Source of the DNA: Rivularia sp. MS3
GTDB lineage: Bacteria; Cyanobacteriota; Cyanobacteriia; Cyanobacteriales; Nostocaceae
Length of the DNA stretch: 64,000 nt
Assembly (NCBI GenBank): GCA_019192545.1
Contig: JAHCMI010000010.1
Coordinates: forward strand, 62,001 to 126,000
Direction: 5' to 3'
Part shown: positions 52,744 to 61,617 of the stretch, in pieces
Layout: every line of letters begins with the position of its first letter
How positions within the stretch are numbered: position 1 is the stretch's first letter
Notes under the pieces: generated by a model
Databases searched by the model: none
Told to the model about the DNA's origin: nothing
What the model saw: the letters and a program-made list of their open reading frames with translations, nothing else
Made by a program: the position numbers and the translations under genes

Positions 52744-53124
52744 TTACTCGTTGCGTTTGAAAGCTCTTGCTTTTAATAAAATCATCATATGTTCTAACTG
52801 TTCATAAACATCTAATTCAGCTAATTCCATTGAATTAAGTGTAGCAGAGCGGTTCCTTTCCAATAATTCTTCTAATCTCGACTGAGCTTGAGGTGAAACT
52901 TTAAAAGCAATTATTTCTTCTGGTGTTGGGCGCTTAATTAAAAAGTCAAGAACTTCTTGATAAACTAAGGGGATGTCTGTAGGCTCAGTTTGATCTGTCT
53001 TACTTATGCTTGTCGGTAAATTTGCAACATCTAATAATTGCCATAGCAATTCGGGTAAACGATTTTGCAAAGGTTCTAGACGCTGAGCTAGTTCATCGGA
53101 AACTTGAATTGTTAATTCTGCCAT
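52744..53124 (-). CDS. Hypothetical small protein paired with HNH gene
   Basis: 126 aa MAELTIQVSDELAQRLEPLQNRLPELLWQLL...; stop lies 2 nt before the HNH start codon. Confidence 0.65.
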   Translation of the reverse strand: MAELTIQVSDELAQRLEPLQNRLPELLWQLLDVANLPTSISKTDQTEPTDIPLVYQEVLDFLIKRPTPEEIIAFKVSPQAQSRLEELLERNRSATLNSMELAELDVYEQLEHMMILLKARAFKRNE

Positions 53125-53319
53125 TGCCTGGGGTTTCGTCCTGTCAGCTTATCTTAATATTGCTAATTATAGCTTTAGCTTTTACATAGAGTGCTATCTA
53201 AAGTTAATCCGCCGTCAAAACGGATTACGTTAAATTATTCTTCTGTAATTGACTTTGAATAAGATGATTTTCACAATGTTAGTATTAAAAGTATAAAAAC
53301 AAGCGATATCTAACAACCA

Positions 53320-53766
53320 ATGGCAACGCAAGAAGTCACGGTTGAACTCCCACAAGCTATTTTTCAGCAATTGGCTCGTATTGCTCAAGCAACTCAGCAG
53401 CCTTTGGAAACTTTGGTAGCTCAAAGCATCGTCAGCAACTTACCCCCTACACCCGACAATGCACCATTAGAAATCCAAGAAGAACTTCTACAAATGCAAA
53501 CCTGGGATGACGAGGAATTATTGGCGATTACCTTCGGTAGAGCTTCGCTTAACGCCAATAGTCAAATTACATCCGAACAGCAAAAACGCCACATAGAATT
53601 ATTAGAGAAAAATAGCACAAGCGAGGAGCTAAATAAGATTGAACGTTAAGAACTTAGTGAGTTAAGAACTGCTTCTGACCGTTTAATGTTACAAAAAGCT
53701 TATGCTTGGTCAGTTCTCCGTTGGCGAGGACACAAAATACCAAATTTAAATGAAATGCCCCTCTAG
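53320..53766 (+). pseudogene. Hypothetical small protein paired with HNH gene, interrupted by in-frame TAA
   Basis: MATQEVTVELPQAIFQQLARIAQATQQPLETLVAQS...NKIER* followed in the same frame by ELSELRTASDRLMLQKAYAWSVLRWRGHKIPNLNEMPL*. Confidence 0.75.
53530..53556 (+). repeat. SDR-like hairpin repeat inserted in frame (27 nt)
   Basis: accttcggtagagcttcgcttaacgcc encodes TFGRASLNA within EELLAI-NSQI; tACC ttc GGTa stem followed by GCTTCGC. Confidence 0.65.
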
Positions 53767-53769
53767 TTC

Positions 53770-54162
53770 ATGGCTATTTCTGACAAAATTCGTTCTGAAG
53801 TTATAATTCGGGCTAATTATAGGTGTGAATATTGTCAAACTAATTCTCGATTAATTGGAATGCCATTAGTTATGGAGCATATTTTTCCTAAAACTGCTGG
53901 TGGTGGAGATGAATCTGAAAATTTAGCAGCATCTTGTTATAGATGTAACGAATTTAAAGGCGCAAAAACTCATGCAATTGACTCAAAGACAAGCCAGTTA
54001 GTTGCATTATTTAACCCCAGAAAACAATCTTGGCAAGAAAATTTTAATTGGGTGAATGGTGGAACTCACATTGCTGGTATAACACCTACAGGTAGAGCAA
54101 CTGTAATTGCTTTACGACTTAATAATGATTATTTAACCGAAGCAAGAGCCGCCCTGGATTGA
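53770..54162 (+). CDS. HNH endonuclease
   Basis: 130 aa; IRANYRCEYCQTNSRLIGMPLVMEHIFPKTAGGGDESENLAASCYRCNEFKG. Confidence 0.88.
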   Translation: MAISDKIRSEVIIRANYRCEYCQTNSRLIGMPLVMEHIFPKTAGGGDESENLAASCYRCNEFKGAKTHAIDSKTSQLVALFNPRKQSWQENFNWVNGGTHIAGITPTGRATVIALRLNNDYLTEARAALD

Positions 54163-54204
54163 GAGCAATTGGCATCCACCATCATAAATATTTATTTTTA
54201 TCAA

Positions 54205-54603
54205 TTATTTACTCTTCAAAATTAAAGCATTAATTTTTTCATTATCAATATTTATACCATTACGTTCTAAGTATGGACGTAAATTAATTTGAATAAATAA
54301 ATCTTTTAATTCTGAGCGCAATTTCTTCAGGAGGATTTCCTGATAGAGCTGTTGCTATTAAACGTTCTGCTGCTTTGAATTCTCCACAATCTACCGAAGC
54401 GAGTTGCTGCGCTGCGATGTAAAATTGAACGGCTTGGTTCTGCATCTAATTGATGAGCAATTAATTCTGCGGCTGCTTGCTCGTTTTCAAATGCTTCTCG
54501 AATCAGTTGCGAGGCTTGTTCTAAGTTACCTGTTCCGTTTAGCAGTAAAAGCTGCTTCCGCCAAATCCATTGCGGTGCTATGTGTTTCTTGAATTTGTAT
54601 CAT
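54205..54603 (-). pseudogene. Conserved cyanobacterial hypothetical gene with multiple frameshifts
   Basis: MIQIQETHSTAMDLAEAAFTAK / GNLEQASQLIREAFENEQAAAELIAHQLDAEPSRS / HRSAA / VDCGEFKAAERLIATALSGNPPEEIA / RSELKDLFIQINLRPYLERNGINIDNEKINALILKSK* in alternating frames. Confidence 0.7.
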
Positions 54604-54694
54604 TTCTTTTATACATAAGATAGAGGTGTGCTTTCCATGTTCCGAGCCGAACTAAGCCATTCTCAAATCAGGAAAGCGAGTTTTTAGTAAATTG

Positions 54695-55482
54695 TTATGG
54701 GTTTTCTCTAGCTAAGTATGCTTGTAAATCATTGATATTAGAAAAACTGAAGAACACTTCACCTAAAGCTTCTAATTGTTCTGGTGACAAATTTTCAATC
54801 CTTTTCATTAATGAAGCATCAATTTCGCCAAAACGACTATTAATAATAAGCCTTACCCATTTCAATGCTTCTTTTTGTACAATATCTTGATAAATTACAG
54901 ATTGTCTCATAATATCCTCCGGTAAAAATTGGCGAATTAAATCAGAGGTCAAATCGTAAACCAGCTAAAATCCCTAAACACCCAGTTATGTTTTGCTGTT
55001 CTCTTATATCTGAAATTGTAGCTACTGTTTGAGCTACTTGGTTTAGTAATGCTGTGGGTGAATCAGTTTTTGTTAAAGGTGCTAGGGGTAAAAGTCCACG
55101 GTTATTGAGAAATAATGCCGAATCCTGCTCCCATAGACGAATTATACGATAACGGTGGATTGTTGTTTCGTCGCGATATTCTTCAGTAAATGCAATTTCG
55201 TTGGTAGTTTCCTGCAAAAATATTACTACTTGTGTAACAGGACATTTGTATGTCCGTTTTAACCTGAAGGAATAGTCCCCCATCCTAAAGGGAATCGGAG
55301 GTTTTGAAGTAGGTTCGGTCTGAAATTCTATATGTAAAATCCGATTTTTTGTTTGTAGGAAGGTAACGGTTGGGAGCACGAATTGGTTCTAAAAAAAGCT
55401 CCGTTTTAAGTACGTTAATATCTTCTGTTTCCATTCCCAGCAACCAACGCACAAAGTCTGTTGGATATTCTTCAGCCAAAAA
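54695..55482 (-). pseudogene. Rpn-family recombination-promoting nuclease-like gene, fragmented; 5' end displaced by the group II intron
   Basis: FLAEEYPTDFVRWLLGMETEDINVLKTEL / VTFLQTKNRILHIEFQTEPTSKPPIPFRMGDYSFRLKRTY... / DLIRQFLPEDIMRQSVIYQDIVQKEALKWV in successive frames. Confidence 0.82.
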
Positions 55483-55524
55483 GTTAAACTAAGCCGGAGA
55501 GTCGCCTCTCCGACTCGTCTTCAA

Positions 55525-55557
55525 AACCGTGCTTGAGACTTTTACCTCACACGGCTC
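55525..55557 (-). ncRNA. Group II intron domain V-like hairpin
   Basis: Minus-strand GAGCCGTGTGAGGTAAAAGTCTCAAGCACGGTT forms the D5-type stem, followed by a D6-like hairpin CGGAGAGgcgaCTCTCCG. Confidence 0.75.
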
Positions 55558-55656
55558 CTCGGTAACGTAGGTGTTTGTCATACATACCGTTTTCTCACAT
55601 AAATAAAGATATCCAACAAGATATTCCTTATCCATTTGTAAGCAAGCAAACATTCA

Positions 55657-57050
55657 TTATTTGTCGTTTGCAGTTTTTACATCGTGGCAATGTCGATGGA
55701 GTAATTGCTTGTTGTAAAGATTATTTAATCCACCTTTGGAAAGTGGAATAATGTGGTCAACTTCCAACAAATTTCCATCATAAAAGTACAGTCCACAATG
55801 AGCGCATTTTCCTTTTTGAAGCTTCAATAATTTTGATACATCTTTTGGAGCTTCAGGATGCTGTCCTCTTCTTATACTCCAGTAAATCCAATCACCATCA
55901 TAGACGCTGCGGTTACTTTGCACTTTGACATGATTAATAATCTTTGTATCTGTGTGTTTTCGTAACTTACGGTCATCGTTTAATGGTTGAAAAACCCAAT
56001 TATCTCCACCATTAGATTGCCAATATTTCCGGCGTATCCATTTAAATGGTTTGTGGGGATGACGATGTTTCGACCAACTTTTTAGTTGCCTGTAAACAAT
56101 ATGTTCTAATGCACTAAAAATGCTAGTAGAGCAGACAGTAGAGTAATAGTTTGACCATCCCCTAATAATTGGGTTTAGGTGCTTGATTAAGGCTAATTGT
56201 TTATCACAATTGTGCCTTTTTATTACCTTTCCTACTCTCTGAATGTGTGCTTTTAGCTTTTCTTTGCTTGGCTTGATAATTGTTTTAAACCCAAGTAATT
56301 GACCTTGTGTATTCTTACCTGTATGACATTTTCCTACTGGAAATTGTCGAATGGTAAATCCCAAAAAGTCAAAACCAACATTTTCTGAGTACTTGTTTAA
56401 AGTATGAGATATTCTGGTTTTACTTGGTTTCAATTCCAAGCCTAAACAACTTAACCATTCCACAATTATTTGCTGACATTTCTGAATGACATTCAAGTCT
56501 TCATGCATAATTAAAAAGTCATCCGCGTATCGAATCAAAATAGCATTTGGGATATAACCTGCATACTTGCCATTCTTGTAAACGTTTTTCCGAGGAAAAG
56601 CCTGTTTTATTCGATATTCCATTCCGTGAAGAGCAATATTCGCGAGTAATGGCGCACTTACTCCACCCTGTGGAACTCCTTGTTCAGTTGCGCTATATGA
56701 TTTTTGCCTTGTTGCATAATTCTTGAAATCAATTACTCCCGCTTTTAACCACGCTCGAATTTGTCGGCTAATGGTGGGGAATGTGTTCAGTTTTGTCAAC
56801 AATGCAAAATGATTTATTTTGTCGTTAGCGAAGCGTCTCCCTTTGGGAGAAAACAAGAAGCAATATCGGCATCCAAAACATATTTAGGTTTGAACCTAAT
56901 TGCATTAAATACTGCTTCAATTGCATCATGGGCACTTCTTCCTGCTCTAAACCCATAGGAATTTTCCTCGAATCGGGCTTCCCATTCCGGTTCAAGAGCT
57001 AGTTTGACTAGCGCTTGCTTTGCCCTTTCATCGATTGTGGCAATTCCCAA
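55657..57050 (-). pseudogene. Group II intron-encoded reverse transcriptase/maturase, frameshifted by a 26-bp insertion
   Basis: DADIASCF and DKINHFALLTKL are separated by 26 nt (56824-56849). Confidence 0.88.
56824..56849. repeat. SDR-like hairpin repeat inserted in RT ORF (26 nt)
   Basis: gttagcgaagcgtctccctttgggag; TCTCCC/GGGAGA stem adjoining GCTTCGC (minus strand); removal restores ASCFDKINH. Confidence 0.8.
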
Positions 57051-57177
57051 AGGTCGCTTTTCATCCCTTCCGGGTTTTGGTATCCATACCCTTCAGGTTG
57101 GTTTGGCTTTACTTGAATCTATCCCACTAATCACGAAACGTGATAATCTATTTCTTAACTGAAAGGGTGTATCACTT

Positions 57178-57529
57178 TATGGCTGGACGTTTTGAAGGAT
57201 TAAGTGACTTAGAGTGGAAGTTGTTTGAAGATATATTTCCCCCAGAACCAGAAAAACGTGGTAAGGGAATGCCTCATGCTCCGTATCGTCATGTATTAAA
57301 TAGCCTTTTATATATTTTAGTTACCGGGTGTCGATGGTGTGATTTACCGCGAGGAGGTATATGGGCATCAAAAAGCGCCTCACATAGATGGTTGAAGCGA
57401 TGGTACTCAGATGGAACCTTTGAACATCTACAAGCACGTATATTGGCGATCGCCAACGAGAGGGGACTTATAAATTGGGACTACGGAGCCATTGATGGCT
57501 CTTTTTCCCCCTGGGAAAGGAGGAGGTGA
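57178..57529 (+). CDS. IS5-like transposase, upstream frame
   Basis: MAGRFEGLSDLEWKLFEDIFPPEPEKRGKGMPHAPYRHVLNSLLYILVTGCRWCDLPRG. Confidence 0.82.
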
Positions 57530-58001
57530 AGAAGTTGCCTATGGTGGTAAAGGAAAGGGAATTCTAATTCATACATTAACCGAAGGTAATGGTATGCCCT
57601 TAGCTAATTCTACAACCCCAGCTAACGGTAGTGAAAGAGAGCAGATAATACCTCTACTAGATAAAGTAAAGCTTAAAACATTGAAGCCTGGTAGACCCCG
57701 TAAGAGAGTAAAAGTATTGGCTACTGACAAGGGTTATGACTCAAAAGAAAAACGTGCTGCTTTGCGTAAAAGGGGTATTCGACCTCAAATACCAAAACGG
57801 ACATGGAAAACCAAGAAAAATAGAGGTAGACCAATTAAAATGTCTGTTCCTCGGTATCAGCAAGAGCGTTGCTTTGCTTGGTTTCAACGTAAATACCGTC
57901 GGTTAGTTGTTCGTTGGCAACGTATAAAAGGATGCTTTGACGCATTTATTAATATCGCTACTATCCATATCTGGATTCAAAGAATCTTATTAGTGGGATA
58001 G
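57492..58001 (+). CDS. IS5-like transposase, downstream frame
   Basis: PGKGGGEEVAYGGKGKGILIHTLTEGNGMPLANSTTPANGSE...ATDKGYDSKEKRAALRKRGIRPQIPKR. Confidence 0.82.
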   Translation: MMALFPPGKGGGEEVAYGGKGKGILIHTLTEGNGMPLANSTTPANGSEREQIIPLLDKVKLKTLKPGRPRKRVKVLATDKGYDSKEKRAALRKRGIRPQIPKRTWKTKKNRGRPIKMSVPRYQQERCFAWFQRKYRRLVVRWQRIKGCFDAFINIATIHIWIQRILLVG

Positions 58002-58047
58002 GTTCAAACATAAAGCACGAACTATTACTCGTGCAAAGATTCTTATA

Positions 58048-58362
58048 ATGGCGAATGAAGGACATCTGGATAAAGCGATCGCCTCAAATCTAAGAGTAAA
58101 TATTTCGACTGTTGAACGAACCCGTGAAAAATTTATGCTTGGGGGATTAGAATATGCAATAAAAGACCGTCCACATCCACGAAGGTCTTGTAAACTTGAT
58201 GGCAAACCAGAAGCATTTTTGATAGCTACTGCTTGTTCGACTCCTCCAGGAGGACGTAATCGTTGGACAATGAGGCTTTTAGCAGACAAAATGGTAAGTC
58301 TTGGTATGGTAGACTCAGTTTCTCACGAAACAGTACGTCAAACCCTAAAAAAAACGAGGTAA
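58048..58362 (+). CDS. IS630-like transposase, upstream frame (HTH)
   Basis: [35 protein letters not shown]...[11 protein letters not shown]; ends just past an A8 run. Confidence 0.8.
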   Translation: MANEGHLDKAIASNLRVNISTVERTREKFMLGGLEYAIKDRPHPRRSCKLDGKPEAFLIATACSTPPGGRNRWTMRLLADKMVSLGMVDSVSHETVRQTLKKTR

Positions 58363-59042
58363 AACCTTGGTTAAGGGAACAGTGGTGTATTTCTGAAGTC
58401 AACTCGGAATACATCTTAAGAATGGAAGATGTATTGGATTTATATAATGAGCCATTAGACCCCAAGTGCCCAGTAATTTGCTTTGACGAGACTCCATATC
58501 AACTGATAGAAGAAGTTAGAACACCGTTACCTTCAGAACCAGACCAACCGGAACGTTATGACTTTGAGTATAAACGGAACGGCAGTGTTAATTTATTTGC
58601 GTACTTTCAACCATTAGCAGGCTGGCGACATATCGAAGTTACAGAACGGCGCACGAAGGTCGATTTTGCGAAGCAAATGAAAAATTTAGTTGATATTCAT
58701 TGTCCAGAAGCTGAAGTAATTCGTTTGGTGGTTGATAATTTAAACATACATAATCCAGCCGCATTATATGAAGTTTTTGAACCTACTGAGGCACGCCGAA
58801 TAATACAAAAATTGGAGTTTCATTACACACCAAAACATGCTTCTTGGTTAAATCAAGTAGAAATTGAACTATCAGTGTTGTCTCGTCAATGCTTAGAGCG
58901 GAGAATTCCAGAAGTACAAATATTAAAATCTGAAATTGATGCTTGGGAGTTACAACGCAATCAAGAACGTGCAACTGTAAACTGGCGCTTTAAAACTACA
59001 GACGCTAGACATAAATTTGAACGATTTTATCCAACTATTTAA
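58263..59042 (+). CDS. IS630-like transposase, downstream frame (DDE)
   Basis: [31 protein letters not shown]...; contiguous with the upstream frame after a -1 shift. Confidence 0.85.
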   Translation: MDNEAFSRQNGKSWYGRLSFSRNSTSNPKKNEVKPWLREQWCISEVNSEYILRMEDVLDLYNEPLDPKCPVICFDETPYQLIEEVRTPLPSEPDQPERYDFEYKRNGSVNLFAYFQPLAGWRHIEVTERRTKVDFAKQMKNLVDIHCPEAEVIRLVVDNLNIHNPAALYEVFEPTEARRIIQKLEFHYTPKHASWLNQVEIELSVLSRQCLERRIPEVQILKSEIDAWELQRNQERATVNWRFKTTDARHKFERFYPTI

Positions 59043-59066
59043 CCCCGCAAAGTTCGCTTGGCGGAC

Positions 59067-59399
59067 TACTAGCATAGAAGCATCAAACGGTGTCTCATTA
59101 CTATAAGATGATATCCCTATAAAATATTGTAGATAAGGGTTCTCCTTAATTTGTTCTACAGTCTCTCTATCACTTATTCCTAATTTTTCTTTAATTATTA
59201 AAGCGCCTAACGCCATCCTAAAAGATTTGGCAGGTGCCCCCATTTCCTCGTCAAAAATTGAAGCATATTCTTCTTCAAATTCTGACCAAGGTATCAATGA
59301 AGCCATAATCACCCAACGATTATCTTCAGACAACTTCCCCTCGAAAGGAAGTTCAAAATTTTCTGATGATACGTGAGATTGCTCCTCAAAACGGTACAT
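59067..59399 (-). pseudogene. IS5/IS1182-type transposase N-terminal fragment, interrupted by the IS630-like element
   Basis: MYRFEEQSHVSSENFELPFEGKLSEDNRWVIMASLIPWSEFEEEYASIFDEEMGAPAKSFRMALGALIIKEKLGISDRETVEQIKENPYLQYFIG...PFDASMLV, then IS630 end sequence. Confidence 0.82.
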
Positions 59400-59540
59400 A
59401 TATACTAAACACGCACAGCGTGTTACTCACGGTGATGCAAGAGTTCTGAGTCATTTTAGACCTTTTTCCTGCACCTGAATATATTCCTTGGGGTTGATAA
59501 TGTATGCTGCATCACCTTTTTCTATTTACTCAGCAAGCCC

Positions 59541-59822
59541 TATATTAGCAGTTTAAATTTAGACGCAAAAAAGTTTGGAGACTCAGTTCGTAGTCACTGG
59601 GGTATTGAAAATTCCTTACATTGGATATTAGATGTAGCACTAAATGAAGATGATTGTAGAATTAGAAAAGATAATGCTCCACCTCCATTTTGCTGTCCTT
59701 CGTCACATTGCAGTTAATTTGTTAGGTCAAGAAAAAAGTAAAAAGCTTGGAATTAAAAATAAACAATTTTTAGCTGCTATAGATGATAGCTATCTAACTC
59801 GGATTTTAAATTTAAGTATTTA
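59541..59822 (+). pseudogene. ISAs1-family transposase C-terminal remnant, frameshifted
   Basis: YISSLNLDAKKFGDSVRSHWGIENSLHWILDVALNEDDCRIRKDNAP / LHFAVLRHIAVNLLGQEKSKKLGIKNKQFLAAIDDSYLTRILNLSI*. Confidence 0.82.
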
Positions 59823-59987
59823 AGTTCAACAATAAAAATCACCAATCCTTTATATTTACTAAATATTGATTTCTACTGATATTTGCTATTTGAAGCTATA
59901 ATATTAGATACTTTTTTATACTTTAGTTACCGATAAAGATTGTATTATCAGATCCAAACCATTTTTTGGCGATCGCACAATCGCGCT

Positions 59988-60006
59988 GGTGCGGCATAGC
60001 CGCACC
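59988..60006. repeat. Perfect hairpin GGTGCGGC-ATA-GCCGCACC
   Basis: 8-bp perfect arms with a 3-nt loop read directly; partly abuts the stop of a small minus-strand ORF. Confidence 0.8.
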
Positions 60007-60137
60007 TAGCTTAATTTTAGATGCGTTTGCCCTGATTGAATACCCTCCGTATATCTCAAGCCCAGCAAGTGTTTGTAGAGAGTGGCTGAACCATGAAATT
60101 GCTTTAGCTCGTTGGCTATTTCTTGTGAAGTTTTCAT
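60006..60137 (-). pseudogene. DUF6876-like N-terminal remnant
   Basis: MKTSQEIANELKQFHGSATLYKHLLGLRYTEGIQSGQTHLKLS*; resembles the ELxQFxGTxxYYRHxxGLxYTDG start of that family, truncated. Confidence 0.5.
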
Positions 60138-60336
60138 TTTTTCAAAATCCTTTTACGAACTTCACAACTTCATCGGCGTGAGCCGTAAAACGATAACTGC
60201 TGATAATAGATACCAGCAGTTGTATCATTCTAATAAATATAAATAAATTAAAAATAGCGGAATCGGTTATGATAACTTTTATTTTAGCTTGCTAAGAATT
60301 GATTCTAAACTAATATTGAAATGAGACAGCAGCAAA

Positions 60337-61593
60337 TTAATATCTTGGTATTGCAATTTTATAATTATTATTAATACTTTCGTATTCTTGAGCCTGTAGA
60401 ACTTCAGATTCACAGAAATCACTTTTATTAATAATGGCACTGTATACCTTCTCCAGATTGCTTGCAATTTGATTCCAACAGTAATGATTATTTGCCCAAA
60501 TAGAGCCGTTTTGTCCTAATTCTTGTCTTAATTTTGGGTAAGTAAGTAAATGAGAAATAGCTAACTTAAGAGCATTGACATCTTCCTTTGCGACTAACCC
60601 CGCATTAGCTGCAATGATTTCTGGAGCAAGCTGTACCCCAGGAGTCACAATTACTGGTAAACCCGCTGCCATTGCTTCTGCTGTGGCTATACTAAAGTTT
60701 TCAGAAACAGAGGGTAAAACGAACATATCTGCACCTTGCAGTAATAAATTCTTTTGTTCGTTTTGCACAAAACCTGTAAATGTAACGCGATTATTTAAAT
60801 TCAAAGATTTTATAAGTTGTTTTAAATAGTCGATATAATCGAGTTCTCCATCCCCAGCTATTAAAAGATGAAAGTCGAGACAGTTGGTATTTATAAGACT
60901 GAGTGCTTTGATTAACATATCTGGAGATTTGTTATGACGCAGCCGAGAAAGGAATAGTATTATCAGAGTAGTTGGAGAAATGTTGTATAGAGAATGAAGT
61001 CGTAATTTTGCTTGGGGATTGACAGCAATTTGTTCTACACCCAAAGGTAATTTGATAATAGGAGCTTTAATACCATATTTACGTACATCAATGGCTTCAG
61101 CTTCCGTTGTACAATGTATAGCTGCTGCATTGTTGAGATTACGACGCTCAACCAGCATCGAATATATTTGTTTTTTTAACTTACTTTGAGTTAAAGCCCA
61201 AGATGTTAACTGCCCTTGTGTACGAATCGTATAGGGAATATTGTGCCACTTGGCGATCGCCGCAGCTGTACTCGGAGCATAAGAGAAAAGATAGTGGTTA
61301 TCGAGAATGTCATAGTTGTTGATATTTTGCCACAGCCATTTAGTCATAGCAGGAGAAAAGATAAACTCTTTCATGGGTGGCGAAAAGTAAGGTAAAAACC
61401 AAACAGGAACCCCTTGGTATTCGATTTTTTGGTATAAAGGAACATCAAGTGGTTTTGAACCGTTATGGTTGGTTGTAACTATTTCTGTTTCAATTCCATT
61501 GTCTAGTAAAGCTTTAACTAAATTCAAAACTACAGTAGTCGGACCACCCAATGATGGGCTAATTGAGGGAATTACATGGAGTATTTTCATCAA
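60337..61593 (-). CDS. Glycosyltransferase family 4
   Basis: MKILHVIPSISPSLGGPTTVVLNLVKAL; FLSRLRHNKSPDMLIKAL; FVLPSVSENFSIATAEAMAAGLPVIVTPGVQLAPEI. Confidence 0.92.
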   Translation of the reverse strand: MMKILHVIPSISPSLGGPTTVVLNLVKALLDNGIETEIVTTNHNGSKPLDVPLYQKIEYQGVPVWFLPYFSPPMKEFIFSPAMTKWLWQNINNYDILDNHYLFSYAPSTAAAIAKWHNIPYTIRTQGQLTSWALTQSKLKKQIYSMLVERRNLNNAAAIHCTTEAEAIDVRKYGIKAPIIKLPLGVEQIAVNPQAKLRLHSLYNISPTTLIILFLSRLRHNKSPDMLIKALSLINTNCLDFHLLIAGDGELDYIDYLKQLIKSLNLNNRVTFTGFVQNEQKNLLLQGADMFVLPSVSENFSIATAEAMAAGLPVIVTPGVQLAPEIIAANAGLVAKEDVNALKLAISHLLTYPKLRQELGQNGSIWANNHYCWNQIASNLEKVYSAIINKSDFCESEVLQAQEYESINNNYKIAIPRY

Positions 61594-61617
61594 ATAGAGT
61601 TGGGGTAGATGAGAAAA

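Larger units (their letters stand above)
55483..57112 (-). mobile_element. Group II intron, 5'-truncated, with degraded RT-maturase-HNH ORF
   Basis: IEP fragments 55657-57050 (FRAGRSAHDAIEAVF, GVPQGGVSAPLLANI, IRYADDFLIMHED, C-terminal CAHC..VDHIIPLSKGG HNH); 3' RNA region ends ...GGCTTAGTTTAAC before Rpn coding. Confidence 0.88.
57113..58007 (+). mobile_element. IS5-family-like insertion sequence (~895 bp) with two-frame transposase
   Basis: Terminal inverted repeats TTGAATCTATCCCACTAAT (57113-57131) and the complement of TTGAACCTATCCCACTAAT (57989-58007), 18/19; ORFs to 57529 and 57492-58001 with DDE-like GAIDGSFSP and ATDKGYDS. Confidence 0.85.
58008..59066 (+). mobile_element. IS630-family element, left end truncated at the IS5-like element
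   Basis: [30 protein letters not shown] starts abruptly at the IS5-like end; DDE domain CFDETPYQL...[16 protein letters not shown]...[26 protein letters not shown]; right junction at a TA dinucleotide (59067-59068). Confidence 0.85.

Noticed and set aside
51027-53766. Stop-codon reassignment or programmed TAA readthrough as explanation for interrupted ORFs
   Set aside because: Neighbouring intact genes end normally at TAA and nearby genes also carry frameshifts; ordinary gene decay or sequencing error is simpler.
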